Assembly (NCBI GenBank): GCA_045652405.1
Contig: JAZRUF010000036.1
Span: forward strand, 1-18,969
Direction of reading: 5' to 3'
DNA from: JAZRUF01 sp045652405
GTDB taxonomy: Bacteria; Bacillota; Clostridia; Oscillospirales; JAAYXM01
DNA: 18,969 nt
This document shows positions 6,527 through 13,569 of this stretch, in pieces. A program made the translations under genes and the position numbers. The notes beneath the pieces are model-generated. The model searched no databases. It saw only the letters and a list, made by a program, of their open reading frames with translations, and was not told where the DNA came from. The stretch's first letter is position 1. Every line of letters begins with the position of its first letter.

Positions 6527-6958
6527 ATGTCCACATTTATGGCAAATGACAAGACTGTGGAGCGCAAATGGTATATCCTTGACGCTGCTAATAAGCCCTT
6601 AGGCCGCACTGCGGCTCAGGCAGCAGTTCTGCTCCGCGGTAAGCACAAACCCAGCTACACCCCGCATGTTGACTGCGGTGACTTCGTCATCGTAATCAAT
6701 GTTGAAAAGGCAATACTCACCGGCAACAAGCTCGAGCAGAAGTATTACCGTCGTCACTCCGGATGGGTTGGCGGTCTGAAGGAAGTTCAGTACCGTATCC
6801 TCATGCAGGAAGATCCGGCAAAGGCAATGGAGCTTGCAGTTAAGGGTATGCTCCCGAGCAACAGCCTGGGAAGAAACGCTCTCAAGCGTCTTAAACCCGT
6901 CGTAGGCGAGAATCATGTTCATGCGGCTCAAAAGCCCGTCGCATACGCGGCTGAGTAA
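6527..6958 (+). CDS. rplM: 50S ribosomal protein L13
   Basis: The product has 143 residues, standard for bacterial L13. ATG 6527 is preceded by GGAGG (6515-6519) at 7 bases, and MSTFMANDKTVERKWY is the usual N-terminus in Clostridia, so earlier in-frame ATG 6509 is rejected. Conserved L13 stretches include LGRTAAQAAVLLRGKHK, PHVDCGDFVIVIN, KYYRRHSG and MLPSNSLGRNALKRLK. L13 binds 23S rRNA early in large-subunit assembly. It is the first gene of the two-gene operon with rpsI, separated by 21 bases, under a strong promoter and a structured leader. Codon use is biased, as expected for high expression. Confidence 0.98.
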   Translation: MSTFMANDKTVERKWYILDAANKPLGRTAAQAAVLLRGKHKPSYTPHVDCGDFVIVINVEKAILTGNKLEQKYYRRHSGWVGGLKEVQYRILMQEDPAKAMELAVKGMLPSNSLGRNALKRLKPVVGENHVHAAQKPVAYAAE

Positions 6959-6979
6959 TCCGGGGAGGTAAAGTGAATT

Positions 6980-7384
6980 ATGTATAAGTCTAAGAAACCT
7001 TATTTTTATGGCACAGGCAGAAGAAAATCTTCTGTAGCTCGTGTTCATGTTTATCCCAACGGCAGCGGTGAGATCAAGATCAATGGCCGTACCATCGACC
7101 AGTACTTCGGTCTTGATACCCTTAAGCTCATCGTTCGTCAGCCGCTGGTTGCTACCGAAACCCTTGAGAAGGTTGACATCGAAGCAAAGGTTGTCGGCGG
7201 TGGCTTCACCGGTCAGGCAGGTGCTATCCGCCACGGTATCGCTCGTGCTCTTCTTGGTCTCAACGAAGAGTTCCGTCCGGTACTTAAGAAGGCAGGCTTC
7301 CTGACTCGTGACCCGAGAATGAAAGAGCGTAAGAAGTACGGCTTAAAGGCTGCACGTCGCGCACCGCAGTTCTCAAAAAGATAG
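6980..7384 (+). CDS. rpsI: 30S ribosomal protein S9
   Basis: The product has 134 residues, typical of bacterial S9. ATG 6980 follows a GGGGAGG ribosome site in the short spacer after rplM. Recognisable parts are YGTGRRKSSVARVHVYPNGSG near the start, GGGFTGQAGAIRHGIARAL in the middle, and the basic tail KKYGLKAARRAPQFSKR, whose C-terminal Lys-Arg reaches the tRNA P site of the small subunit. It is translated from the same mRNA as rplM. A strong intrinsic terminator (7399-7431) ends the operon. Nothing unusual is seen. Confidence 0.98.
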   Translation: MYKSKKPYFYGTGRRKSSVARVHVYPNGSGEIKINGRTIDQYFGLDTLKLIVRQPLVATETLEKVDIEAKVVGGGFTGQAGAIRHGIARALLGLNEEFRPVLKKAGFLTRDPRMKERKKYGLKAARRAPQFSKR

Positions 7385-7398
7385 TTTGCAAGCATATT

Positions 7399-7431
7399 CA
7401 AGCACTCACTTTCGTGGGTGCTTGTTTTTTT
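7399..7431 (+). terminator. Intrinsic terminator of the rplM-rpsI operon
   Basis: CAAGCACTCAC (7399-7409) pairs with GTGGGTGCTTG (7414-7424) with one G-U and a TTTC loop, followed directly by a run of seven T. Confidence 0.93.
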
Positions 7432-7477
7432 ATTGAGATTGTGGTAAAATTTTATAGTATTAATTTAATAGTTCACA

Positions 7478-7656
7478 CAGAGTGTCAACCGTATCGCATT
7501 GGATGAGGTTGGTGAAAAGGGAATCAGGTTAGAATCCTGAACGATACCAGTCGCTGTATGTGTTTTGCTTATATTCGTTGACGAAAGTCAGTCATTGGGA
7601 AACCGAGAAGGCAGGATATAAGCGCTAAAACATAAGTCAGAAGACCTGCTTTGATG
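7478..7656 (+). ncRNA. Cobalamin riboswitch aptamer
   Basis: The diagnostic conserved pieces occur in order. First come GGTGAAAAGGGAA (7511-7523) and the short stem CAGGTTAGAATCCTG. Next are CCAGTCGCTGTA and the internal AAAGTCAGTCATTGGGAAACC segment. The 3' B12-box-like AAGTCAGAAGACCTGCTT follows (about 7636-7653). This matches the cobalamin riboswitch family (RF00174-type) in layout and length. A weak promoter (TTGAGA, 16 bases, TAGTAT, near 7433-7460) may lie just upstream. It sits directly before the ECF transporter genes, so ligand binding should repress them. Boundaries are approximate, and the cobalamin subclass cannot be told by eye. Confidence 0.88.
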
Positions 7657-7775
7657 TTGCTCCGCAAGTGCAAAAATATATAGGAGTGATAGTTTCGGTT
7701 GTCGCGCTCAACCGGATTGTGACAGACACAGAAAAACACTGCTGTGGTAATTTGAAAAATTACCGCAGTTTTTTT
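7657..7775 (+). terminator. Riboswitch expression platform with intrinsic terminator
   Basis: The region holds a small hairpin, CGGTTG (7696-7701) with CAACCG (7709-7714). The terminator follows: ACTGC (7738-7742), bulge TGT, GGTAATTT (7746-7753), loop, AAATTACC (7757-7764) and GCAGT (7765-7769), ending in seven T (7769-7775). It lies 25 bases before ecfT, as expected for transcriptional attenuation. Confidence 0.85.
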
Positions 7776-7799
7776 ATTTAGGGAACGGAAGATGATTGT

Positions 7800-8687
7800 A
7801 TGAATGAATTTAAAACATATCACCCGATTGTGAATTTTATTTACTTCGTGCTGGTAATCGGGTTTAGCTGCTTTTTTATGCATCCGGTGTGTCTTGTGAT
7901 TTCACTCCTTTGCGCTTTTACATATTCGGTGATGCTAAAGGGTAAAAAGGCTATAAAAACAAATTTAATATATATGCTTCCTATGCTTATTATAATGGCG
8001 CTCATAAACCCCGCCTTCAATCACGCGGGTGTTACAATTATAGCCTACTTCCCGAGCGGGAACCCTCTTACGTTGGAATCTATATTCTACGGACTCGCGG
8101 CGGCGACGATGATTGTAAGCGTAATATGCCACTTTTCATGCTATAACCAGATTATGACAAGCGATAAATTTATATATCTGTTCGGAAAAGTCATTCCGGC
8201 AATGTCACTTGTAATTTCGATGACACTCCGCTTTGTGCCGAAATTTTCAGAACACCTGAGGGTAGTAACAAATGCTCAGAAGTGCATGGGGCGGGATATA
8301 TCAAAAGGTAGTATAATAAAGCGCCTGAAGAACGCGTTGGATATACTTTCGATTATGATAACGTGGTCGTTAGAAAATGCGATTGAAACCGCGGACAGCA
8401 TGAAATCCCGAGGCTATGGGCTAAAGGGGCGCACCGCATTTTCAATATTCAGGTTTGATGCTCGCGATAAAAAAGCACTTGCGTGCATCCTAACTTTAGG
8501 TGCATATACGCTTGTCGGTAAACTCACAGGCTGCATATCCTTTACTTATTTCCCCGCATTGGATGCGGCGGAAATTACGCCGTTTGGCATAAGTGTATTT
8601 ATTGCATATTTGCTTCTCTGTATGTGCCCGATAATAATAGAAATTTTGGAGGTGAGAAGATGGAAAGCTTTAAGATTGAAAATTTAA
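7800..8687 (+). CDS. ecfT: ECF transporter transmembrane coupling protein EcfT
   Basis: The product has 295 residues with several hydrophobic segments. EcfT signatures are MTLRFVPKF (141-149), NAQKCMGRD (158-166) in the first coupling-helix region, and ADSMKSRGYG (198-207), the Ala/Ser-Arg-Gly motif that docks in the grooves of the two ATPases. Family role: EcfT joins the ATPase pair to the substrate-binding S component inside the membrane. ATG 7800 has a weak GGAAG ribosome site about 9 bases upstream. It is the first gene after a cobalamin riboswitch and its 3' end overlaps the next gene by 28 bases, indicating translational coupling. The partners it would need are all in the next reading frame. 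Confidence 0.92.
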   Translation: MNEFKTYHPIVNFIYFVLVIGFSCFFMHPVCLVISLLCAFTYSVMLKGKKAIKTNLIYMLPMLIIMALINPAFNHAGVTIIAYFPSGNPLTLESIFYGLAAATMIVSVICHFSCYNQIMTSDKFIYLFGKVIPAMSLVISMTLRFVPKFSEHLRVVTNAQKCMGRDISKGSIIKRLKNALDILSIMITWSLENAIETADSMKSRGYGLKGRTAFSIFRFDARDKKALACILTLGAYTLVGKLTGCISFTYFPALDAAEITPFGISVFIAYLLLCMCPIIIEILEVRRWKALRLKI

Positions 8688-11329
8688 GCTTTACGTATCC
8701 AGGCAGAGCGGATAAGGCTCTCTGCGGTATAAATTTGACGGTAAATCAAGGCGAATTTGTTCTGATTTGCGGAAAGTCAGGTTGCGGCAAAACCACGCTT
8801 TTAAGGCTTTTAAAGTCTTCTCTCGCACCCGCGGGTGAGATAGACGGAAAAATCTATTTTTACGGAAAAGAACTCGCGTCTTGCGATTTAAAAGAGCAGG
8901 CGGCGGGTATTGGCTTTGTTGTGCAGAAGCCGGATAATCAGATTGTGACGGATAAGGTATGGCACGAGCTTGCGTTCGGACTTGAAAGCCTTGGATATAA
9001 AACTCCGGAAATCAGAACGCGCGTTGCTGAAATGGCATCGTTTTTCGGGATTGAAACGTGGTTTTACAAGAACGTTGTCGAGCTGTCAGGCGGTCAAAAA
9101 CAGCTTTTGAATCTTGCATCAATCATGGTAATGCAGCCGTCAGTTCTTATTTTAGACGAGCCTACCAGCCAGCTTGACCCAATTGCCGCACAAGAGTTTT
9201 TAAACACCCTAAAGAAAATTAACCGCGAACTTGGAACAAGCGTAATTCTCACCGAGCATCGCCTTGAGGATGCATTCCCCATGGCTGACAGAGTAGTGGT
9301 AATGGACGGCGGTAAAATTTTTGCAGATGCTCCACCAAGGGAGATTTGGAAAAGTCTTAAAGCCAAAAACCATGATATAGCGGCGGCACTTCCAACTCCG
9401 GTGAGAGTACATAGCGAGGTTGAAAACTCACTTCCGTGTCCGTTAACCGTCAGAGAGGGCAGGCAATGGCTTGAGGAATATTCAAAGTGGAATATATTAA
9501 ATCCTGCGGTGATTGCTTGTGATAACATGCAAAATAAAAATAGCGATACAGCTATTGAAATTAAAGACGCATGGTTTCGCTATGAAAAGAACTCACCCGA
9601 CGTTATAAAGGGATTTAATATGATAATCCGAAAAGGCGAGCTTTACGCACTCGTCGGCGGAAACGGTGCGGGTAAAACCACGGCACTGTCACTTATTTCG
9701 GGGATTAATACTCCATATCGCGGAAAGGTCCTTTTAAATGGCAAAAACATTTCAGAAATCCCCGGTTTATATAATGGACTTATCGGCTATCTACCGCAAG
9801 ACTCGCAGAGCGTTTTTGCAAAAAAAACAGTTTACCTTGATTTAATGGAAGCCATAGCGGAGAGCAAAATCGAAAAAGAAGAGAAAGAACAAAAGGTAAG
9901 TGATATTGCAACCCTTTGCAATATCGAAAATCTTCTCATGAGACACCCATATGATTTGTCTGGCGGTGAACAGCAGCGTGCAGCGCTTGCGAAGGTGCTT
10001 CTTACCGAGCCTGAAATTCTGCTCTTAGATGAGCCGACAAAGGGTATGGACGCACACTTTAAAGCGGAATTTGCAAATATTATCGGAAAGCTTATTAAAA
10101 ACGGTGTCACGGTTGTTATGGTATCCCACGATATAGAGTTCTGCGCCGAATATGCGGACAGATGCGCCCTGGTCTTTGACGGAAACATTACATCCGAGGG
10201 CGCACCGCGTGAGTTTTTCTGCGGCAAGAATTTTTATACAACGGCGGCAAATCGCATGGCAAGAGGGAAACTTCCAAGTGCGGTTCTTGCTGAGGATATA
10301 ATTTTAGCTTGCGGCGGAAAAACAAAAAAACACGAGGAAAAACCGCAGGATGTGCATGTGTATAAACCTGAAAGCAAAAGCGAAATACATAAAGAAAAAA
10401 CGAAGAAATTATCCACGGCAAGAATTATAACAGGCTGTCTGTTCTCTATGATTTTTGTCATAGCATCTTTAATTTTGCTTACAGGCGCGGAAATCCCGGG
10501 CCTTGCAAGGACGGGACTGTTTAGTGTTGAGACGTTGCAGATAATCGGATTTTCGGTGGCTTTCTTATCTTTTATTCCGCAAAGAGATATTAGAGTTGAA
10601 AAAGACAAAACCGCGGAACATAACCAAAAGCTAAAGAAAAGAACACGCTTGGCGGCATTGATGATACTGCTTTTGATACCTCTTACTATTTTTGTCGGCA
10701 TCTTCTTTTTAGGGGATAGAAAGTATTATTTCATAAGTCTCCTCATTATAATTGAAACTATGATACCGTTTGGTATGGTGTTTGAAGCGAGAAAACCTAA
10801 GGCGCGTGAAATTGTCGTGATAAGTGTCCTGTGCGCAATTGCGGTAGCCGGAAAATCTGCTTTTTTCATGTTTCCGCAGTTTAAACCGGTTGTGGCACTC
10901 GTTATTATAGCAGGCGTGTGCTTTGGCGGTGAAACCGGTTTTTTGGTCGGTGCGATAACCTGTTTTGTTTCAAACTTTTTCCTCGGTCAAGGTCCATGGA
11001 CACCCTGGCAAATGTTTGCCTTGGGAATAGTCGGGTTTATAGCAGGGCTCCTTTTTGACAAAGGAATTATAAGAAAAAACAGAGTATCTCTCTGCATTTT
11101 TGGGTTTTTGGCAACGCTTATTGTACACGGCGGAATAATGAACCCGGCATCCGTAATTATGTGGCAGCATAACATTAATTGGGAAATGCTCGTGTCCTCA
11201 TATGTTATGGGGTTTCCTTTTGACTTAATTCTGGCATTTGCAACCGCGTTTTTCCTTTGGTTAATCTCAGCACCTATGATAGAAAAGCTTGAGCGAATAA
11301 AGGTCAAATACGGCTTGGTTGAAAAGTAG
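8660..11329 (+). CDS. Fused ECF transporter protein: two EcfA-type ATPases plus S-component-like membrane domain
   Basis: ATG 8660 has GGAGGTGAG immediately upstream and gives 889 residues. The first ABC domain has Walker A GKSGCGKTT (38-46), Q-loop VVQKPDNQ, signature LSGGQ (142-146), Walker B LILDEP (163-168) and switch His200. The second has Walker A GGNGAGKTT (333-341), signature LSGGE (433-437), Walker B LLLDEP (454-459) and His490. Both look catalytically intact. A charged linker (about 550-585) leads to membrane segments near 587-610, 626-640, 664-684 and 688-707. A further multi-span domain (about 716-886, AREIVVISVLCAIAVAGKS, GGETGFLVGAITCFVSNF) resembles ECF S components. Together with EcfT this encodes a whole ECF importer in two genes. 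The upstream cobalamin riboswitch points to cobalamin, a corrinoid precursor or possibly cobalt; it recalls CbrT-type cobalamin ECF systems, but the S domain's identity is unproven. Most ECF systems keep A, A' and S as separate proteins. Confidence 0.9.
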   Translation: MESFKIENLSFTYPGRADKALCGINLTVNQGEFVLICGKSGCGKTTLLRLLKSSLAPAGEIDGKIYFYGKELASCDLKEQAAGIGFVVQKPDNQIVTDKVWHELAFGLESLGYKTPEIRTRVAEMASFFGIETWFYKNVVELSGGQKQLLNLASIMVMQPSVLILDEPTSQLDPIAAQEFLNTLKKINRELGTSVILTEHRLEDAFPMADRVVVMDGGKIFADAPPREIWKSLKAKNHDIAAALPTPVRVHSEVENSLPCPLTVREGRQWLEEYSKWNILNPAVIACDNMQNKNSDTAIEIKDAWFRYEKNSPDVIKGFNMIIRKGELYALVGGNGAGKTTALSLISGINTPYRGKVLLNGKNISEIPGLYNGLIGYLPQDSQSVFAKKTVYLDLMEAIAESKIEKEEKEQKVSDIATLCNIENLLMRHPYDLSGGEQQRAALAKVLLTEPEILLLDEPTKGMDAHFKAEFANIIGKLIKNGVTVVMVSHDIEFCAEYADRCALVFDGNITSEGAPREFFCGKNFYTTAANRMARGKLPSAVLAEDIILACGGKTKKHEEKPQDVHVYKPESKSEIHKEKTKKLSTARIITGCLFSMIFVIASLILLTGAEIPGLARTGLFSVETLQIIGFSVAFLSFIPQRDIRVEKDKTAEHNQKLKKRTRLAALMILLLIPLTIFVGIFFLGDRKYYFISLLIIIETMIPFGMVFEARKPKAREIVVISVLCAIAVAGKSAFFMFPQFKPVVALVIIAGVCFGGETGFLVGAITCFVSNFFLGQGPWTPWQMFALGIVGFIAGLLFDKGIIRKNRVSLCIFGFLATLIVHGGIMNPASVIMWQHNINWEMLVSSYVMGFPFDLILAFATAFFLWLISAPMIEKLERIKVKYGLVEK

Positions 11330-11340
11330 GATATACAAAA

Positions 11341-11372
11341 AAGCACCGGTTTGAATTTTCAAACCGGTGCTT
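11341..11372. terminator. Bidirectional intrinsic terminator
   Basis: AAGCACCGGTTTGAA (11341-11355) is the exact reverse complement of TTCAAACCGGTGCTT (11358-11372). The minus strand runs directly into six T, so it is strongest for the NSS transporter gene. It also ends the convergent ECF operon. Confidence 0.9.
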
Positions 11373-11378
11373 AAGCTT

Positions 11379-12758
11379 TTACATTTTAATTATTCCGAGA
11401 ACGCTTGCAATTGAGCTTATGAGAATTATAACAAGAATAACAGGCGCGATGTACTTAATAGATATGCGGTAGAGCTTTTGGAGCTTGAAAGAGGAGGATT
11501 GCAAAACCTCGTCTTCAATCTTGTTAAGGCCTACAATGCGTGTGATAAATAAGCAAGTAAACAGTGCGGCAATCGGCATCATAAGTGAGTTTGAAAGGAA
11601 ATCGAAGAAGTCTAAAATTTGCATTCCAAAGATGGTTACAAGCTTCCACGGCCCGTAGCCGAGAACACTTGCGGTGCCGACAATCAGCATGTATACAAAA
11701 ACCACTATGCAGCAACGAAGACGTGACCACTTAAACTGGTCAACGAGCGTTGCAACGCAGGTCTCCATAAGCGAAATCGAGCTTGTAATTGCGGCAAAAA
11801 GCACCATAATGAAGAAAACTGCGCCGATTACATTTCCAAAACCCATGCTCTCAAAAACCTTCGGGATAGTAACAAACATGAGTGACGGACCTGAGTTGAG
11901 CGCTTCTGCAGAACCGCCGGAGAAAGCGAAAACCGCAGGGATAATCATAAGACCTGCGAGAAGCGCAATACCTGTATCAAACGCGCCAAGCTGAATGGAG
12001 CTCTTTTCAATATCTACATCCTTGTCAATGTACGAACCGTAGGTGATAAGAATACCCATTGCGAGTGACATTGAGTAGAACATCTGCCCCATTGCGGCGA
12101 CCAAGGTCATTGCGGAGAAGTTCTTGAAGTTGGGGATGAACATGTACTTTACGCCCTCTATCGCACCCGGGCGAGTCACTGAATAAACCGCGATGATTAC
12201 CGCCAAAACGATAAGAAGCGGCATCATAATCTTTGAGCCGGTCTCGATTCCCTTCTTTACGCCGAAAACAACGAAGAAGAAAGTTGCTAAAGTAAACACT
12301 GCAAAGCATATCTCAGAGGAAACCGAGTTTGAAATAAAGCTTCCGAAATATGCATCAGTTGCCAAGAGAGATGAGTTTCCCTTTATATACTCAACAAGGT
12401 ATTTAACAACCCAGCCACCGATTGCACAGTAGTAGGGGACTATGATTGCAGGAACGATAGCGTTTATCCATGCTCCAGCTTTCATCCACGGCTTTTTGCC
12501 AAATGTGCCGAATGCGGCAATCGGACTTTTACCTGTTTTTCTGCCGAGCGCGGTTTCAGTAACTACAAGTGAGTATCCAAAGATGACGATCAAAAGAAGA
12601 TAAACCAAAATGAAAATGCCACCGCCGTATTGCGCGACAAGGTATGGGAACCTCCAGATGTTTCCCAATCCGACCGCGGAGCCCGCAGTTGCCATGAGAT
12701 ATCCAAGCCTGCCTGAGAATTTTTCGCGTGTGCCCGATGATAATGTACTATTACTCAT
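11379..12758 (-). CDS. Sodium-dependent transporter, neurotransmitter:sodium symporter (NSS/SNF) family
   Basis: The product has 459 residues and about 11-12 membrane segments. Residues 15-39 (SGRLGYLMATAGSAVGLGN, then IWRFPY) carry the NSS signature in the first unwound transmembrane helix, which binds Na+ and the amino-group of the substrate. GQMFYSMSLAMGILITYGSY and SSISLMETCVATLVDQF further on match helices 6 and 8 of bacterial family members such as LeuT and MhsT. Family role: sodium-driven uptake of amino acids or related compounds. The substrate cannot be read from the sequence. ATG 12758 is preceded by AGGAGG, and a good promoter lies at 12790-12818. It is monocistronic, with terminators on both sides. 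Confidence 0.95.
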   Translation of the reverse strand: MSNSTLSSGTREKFSGRLGYLMATAGSAVGLGNIWRFPYLVAQYGGGIFILVYLLLIVIFGYSLVVTETALGRKTGKSPIAAFGTFGKKPWMKAGAWINAIVPAIIVPYYCAIGGWVVKYLVEYIKGNSSLLATDAYFGSFISNSVSSEICFAVFTLATFFFVVFGVKKGIETGSKIMMPLLIVLAVIIAVYSVTRPGAIEGVKYMFIPNFKNFSAMTLVAAMGQMFYSMSLAMGILITYGSYIDKDVDIEKSSIQLGAFDTGIALLAGLMIIPAVFAFSGGSAEALNSGPSLMFVTIPKVFESMGFGNVIGAVFFIMVLFAAITSSISLMETCVATLVDQFKWSRLRCCIVVFVYMLIVGTASVLGYGPWKLVTIFGMQILDFFDFLSNSLMMPIAALFTCLFITRIVGLNKIEDEVLQSSSFKLQKLYRISIKYIAPVILVIILISSIASVLGIIKM

Positions 12759-12789
12759 ATTTTCCTCCTATGTACCTTTTGATTTAAAT

Positions 12790-12818
12790 AGTATACCAGT
12801 ATTTTCGACTAAATTCAA
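12790..12818 (-). promoter_or_regulatory. Promoter of the NSS transporter gene
   Basis: On the minus strand, TTGAAT (12813-12818) and TATACT (12790-12795) are spaced by 17 bases, with TGG before the -10 (extended -10). It lies about 30 bases upstream of ATG 12758. Confidence 0.75.
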
Positions 12819-12831
12819 TACTTTGCTCAAG

Positions 12832-12861
12832 AAAACGCTCAGCCGTTGATCACGGCTGAGC
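12832..12861 (-). terminator. Intrinsic terminator of the DUF1538-PII operon
   Basis: GCTCAGCCGT (12837-12846) pairs with ACGGCTGAGC (12852-12861), a perfect 10-bp stem with loop TGATC. On the minus strand it is followed by GTTTTC. It separates the operon from the NSS gene downstream. Confidence 0.8.
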
Positions 12862-12871
12862 AAATGCGTTA

Positions 12872-13567
12872 TTAATTTACAGTGCTTATTCCCTCGACGG
12901 AGTCAACCGGAAGAGAGAGTACCGTGCCCTGCGCGGGGGTGCTTGCACCTATTGCGGAAAGAAGGGCCTTCATAATCTGGTTTCTACTTTCTACATGAGT
13001 GAGAATTGCGACTATCTCCTTTTCCTGCTTAATGGATATTCCGAAAAATTCGTCCTCATGGTTTGCGTTTATCTTGCGTGCGTGCAGAAGCGTGCCGCCA
13101 CCTGCACCTGCAGTTTTTGCAGCTTCCATCGCCTGGTCGCTGTAGCCTTGGTTTACTATAGCTAAAATTAAATCGTGTTGCGTGATTTCCATTTGTTTCA
13201 CTTCCGTTCTTGTGGTTTGACATGAAAGGTTATTGAGTACGCTTGCCGCCATTTTGCTTATGCAGGAAACCGGCATGGTAAAGAGTATACCGTGTCCCTT
13301 GCGGCGAAGCTGCAGCTCGGCGCGCAATGCCGCGCGCACATCGGGCAGAACCCCTTCGCTTATAAGGCTTAGGATGAGTGCCTTATTCGTAGATGCAAGG
13401 CCAAAGTAATCTAAAATCTCACCGGTTGCGGTTCCTTCTGCCAAAAGTATCATATGGTATGGCAGTTCAAATTCGTTGCATATAGAGATAACCTGCTCGG
13501 CTTTTTCGCGGTTTACAATAGTTGCCATAAGCTTTATTGGGTATGAGCATGAACATGGTGATTCCAC
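12872..13567 (-). CDS. Tandem PII-like signalling protein (partner of DUF1538 membrane protein)
   Basis: The product has 231 residues starting at GTG 13567, supported by GGAGGTG (13576-13582) 8 bases upstream. An internal ATG at 13528 would give a more usual PII start (MATIVNREKAEQVI) but has no ribosome site. Two PII-like domains can be seen. Residues about 11-102 start LMATIVNREKAEQVISIC. Residues about 131-226 start LILAIVNQGYSDQAMEAAKTAGA and contain GAGGGTLLHARKI, the segment that leads into the T-loop in GlnB/GlnK proteins. PII domains bind nucleotides or other small effectors between subunits and act on partner proteins with the T-loop. The usual uridylylated Tyr region is not conserved. 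The gene begins 2 bases after the DUF1538 stop codon, so the two are co-transcribed and probably translationally coupled. I infer that it controls the DUF1538 protein, as GlnK does AmtB. Confidence 0.8.
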   Translation of the reverse strand: MESPCSCSYPIKLMATIVNREKAEQVISICNEFELPYHMILLAEGTATGEILDYFGLASTNKALILSLISEGVLPDVRAALRAELQLRRKGHGILFTMPVSCISKMAASVLNNLSCQTTRTEVKQMEITQHDLILAIVNQGYSDQAMEAAKTAGAGGGTLLHARKINANHEDEFFGISIKQEKEIVAILTHVESRNQIMKALLSAIGASTPAQGTVLSLPVDSVEGISTVN

Positions 13568-13569
13568 GG

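Noticed and set aside
6599..7234. 211-residue ORF antisense to rplM and rpsI
   Set aside because: Spans two ribosomal genes in the opposite strand; it arises from their biased codon use.
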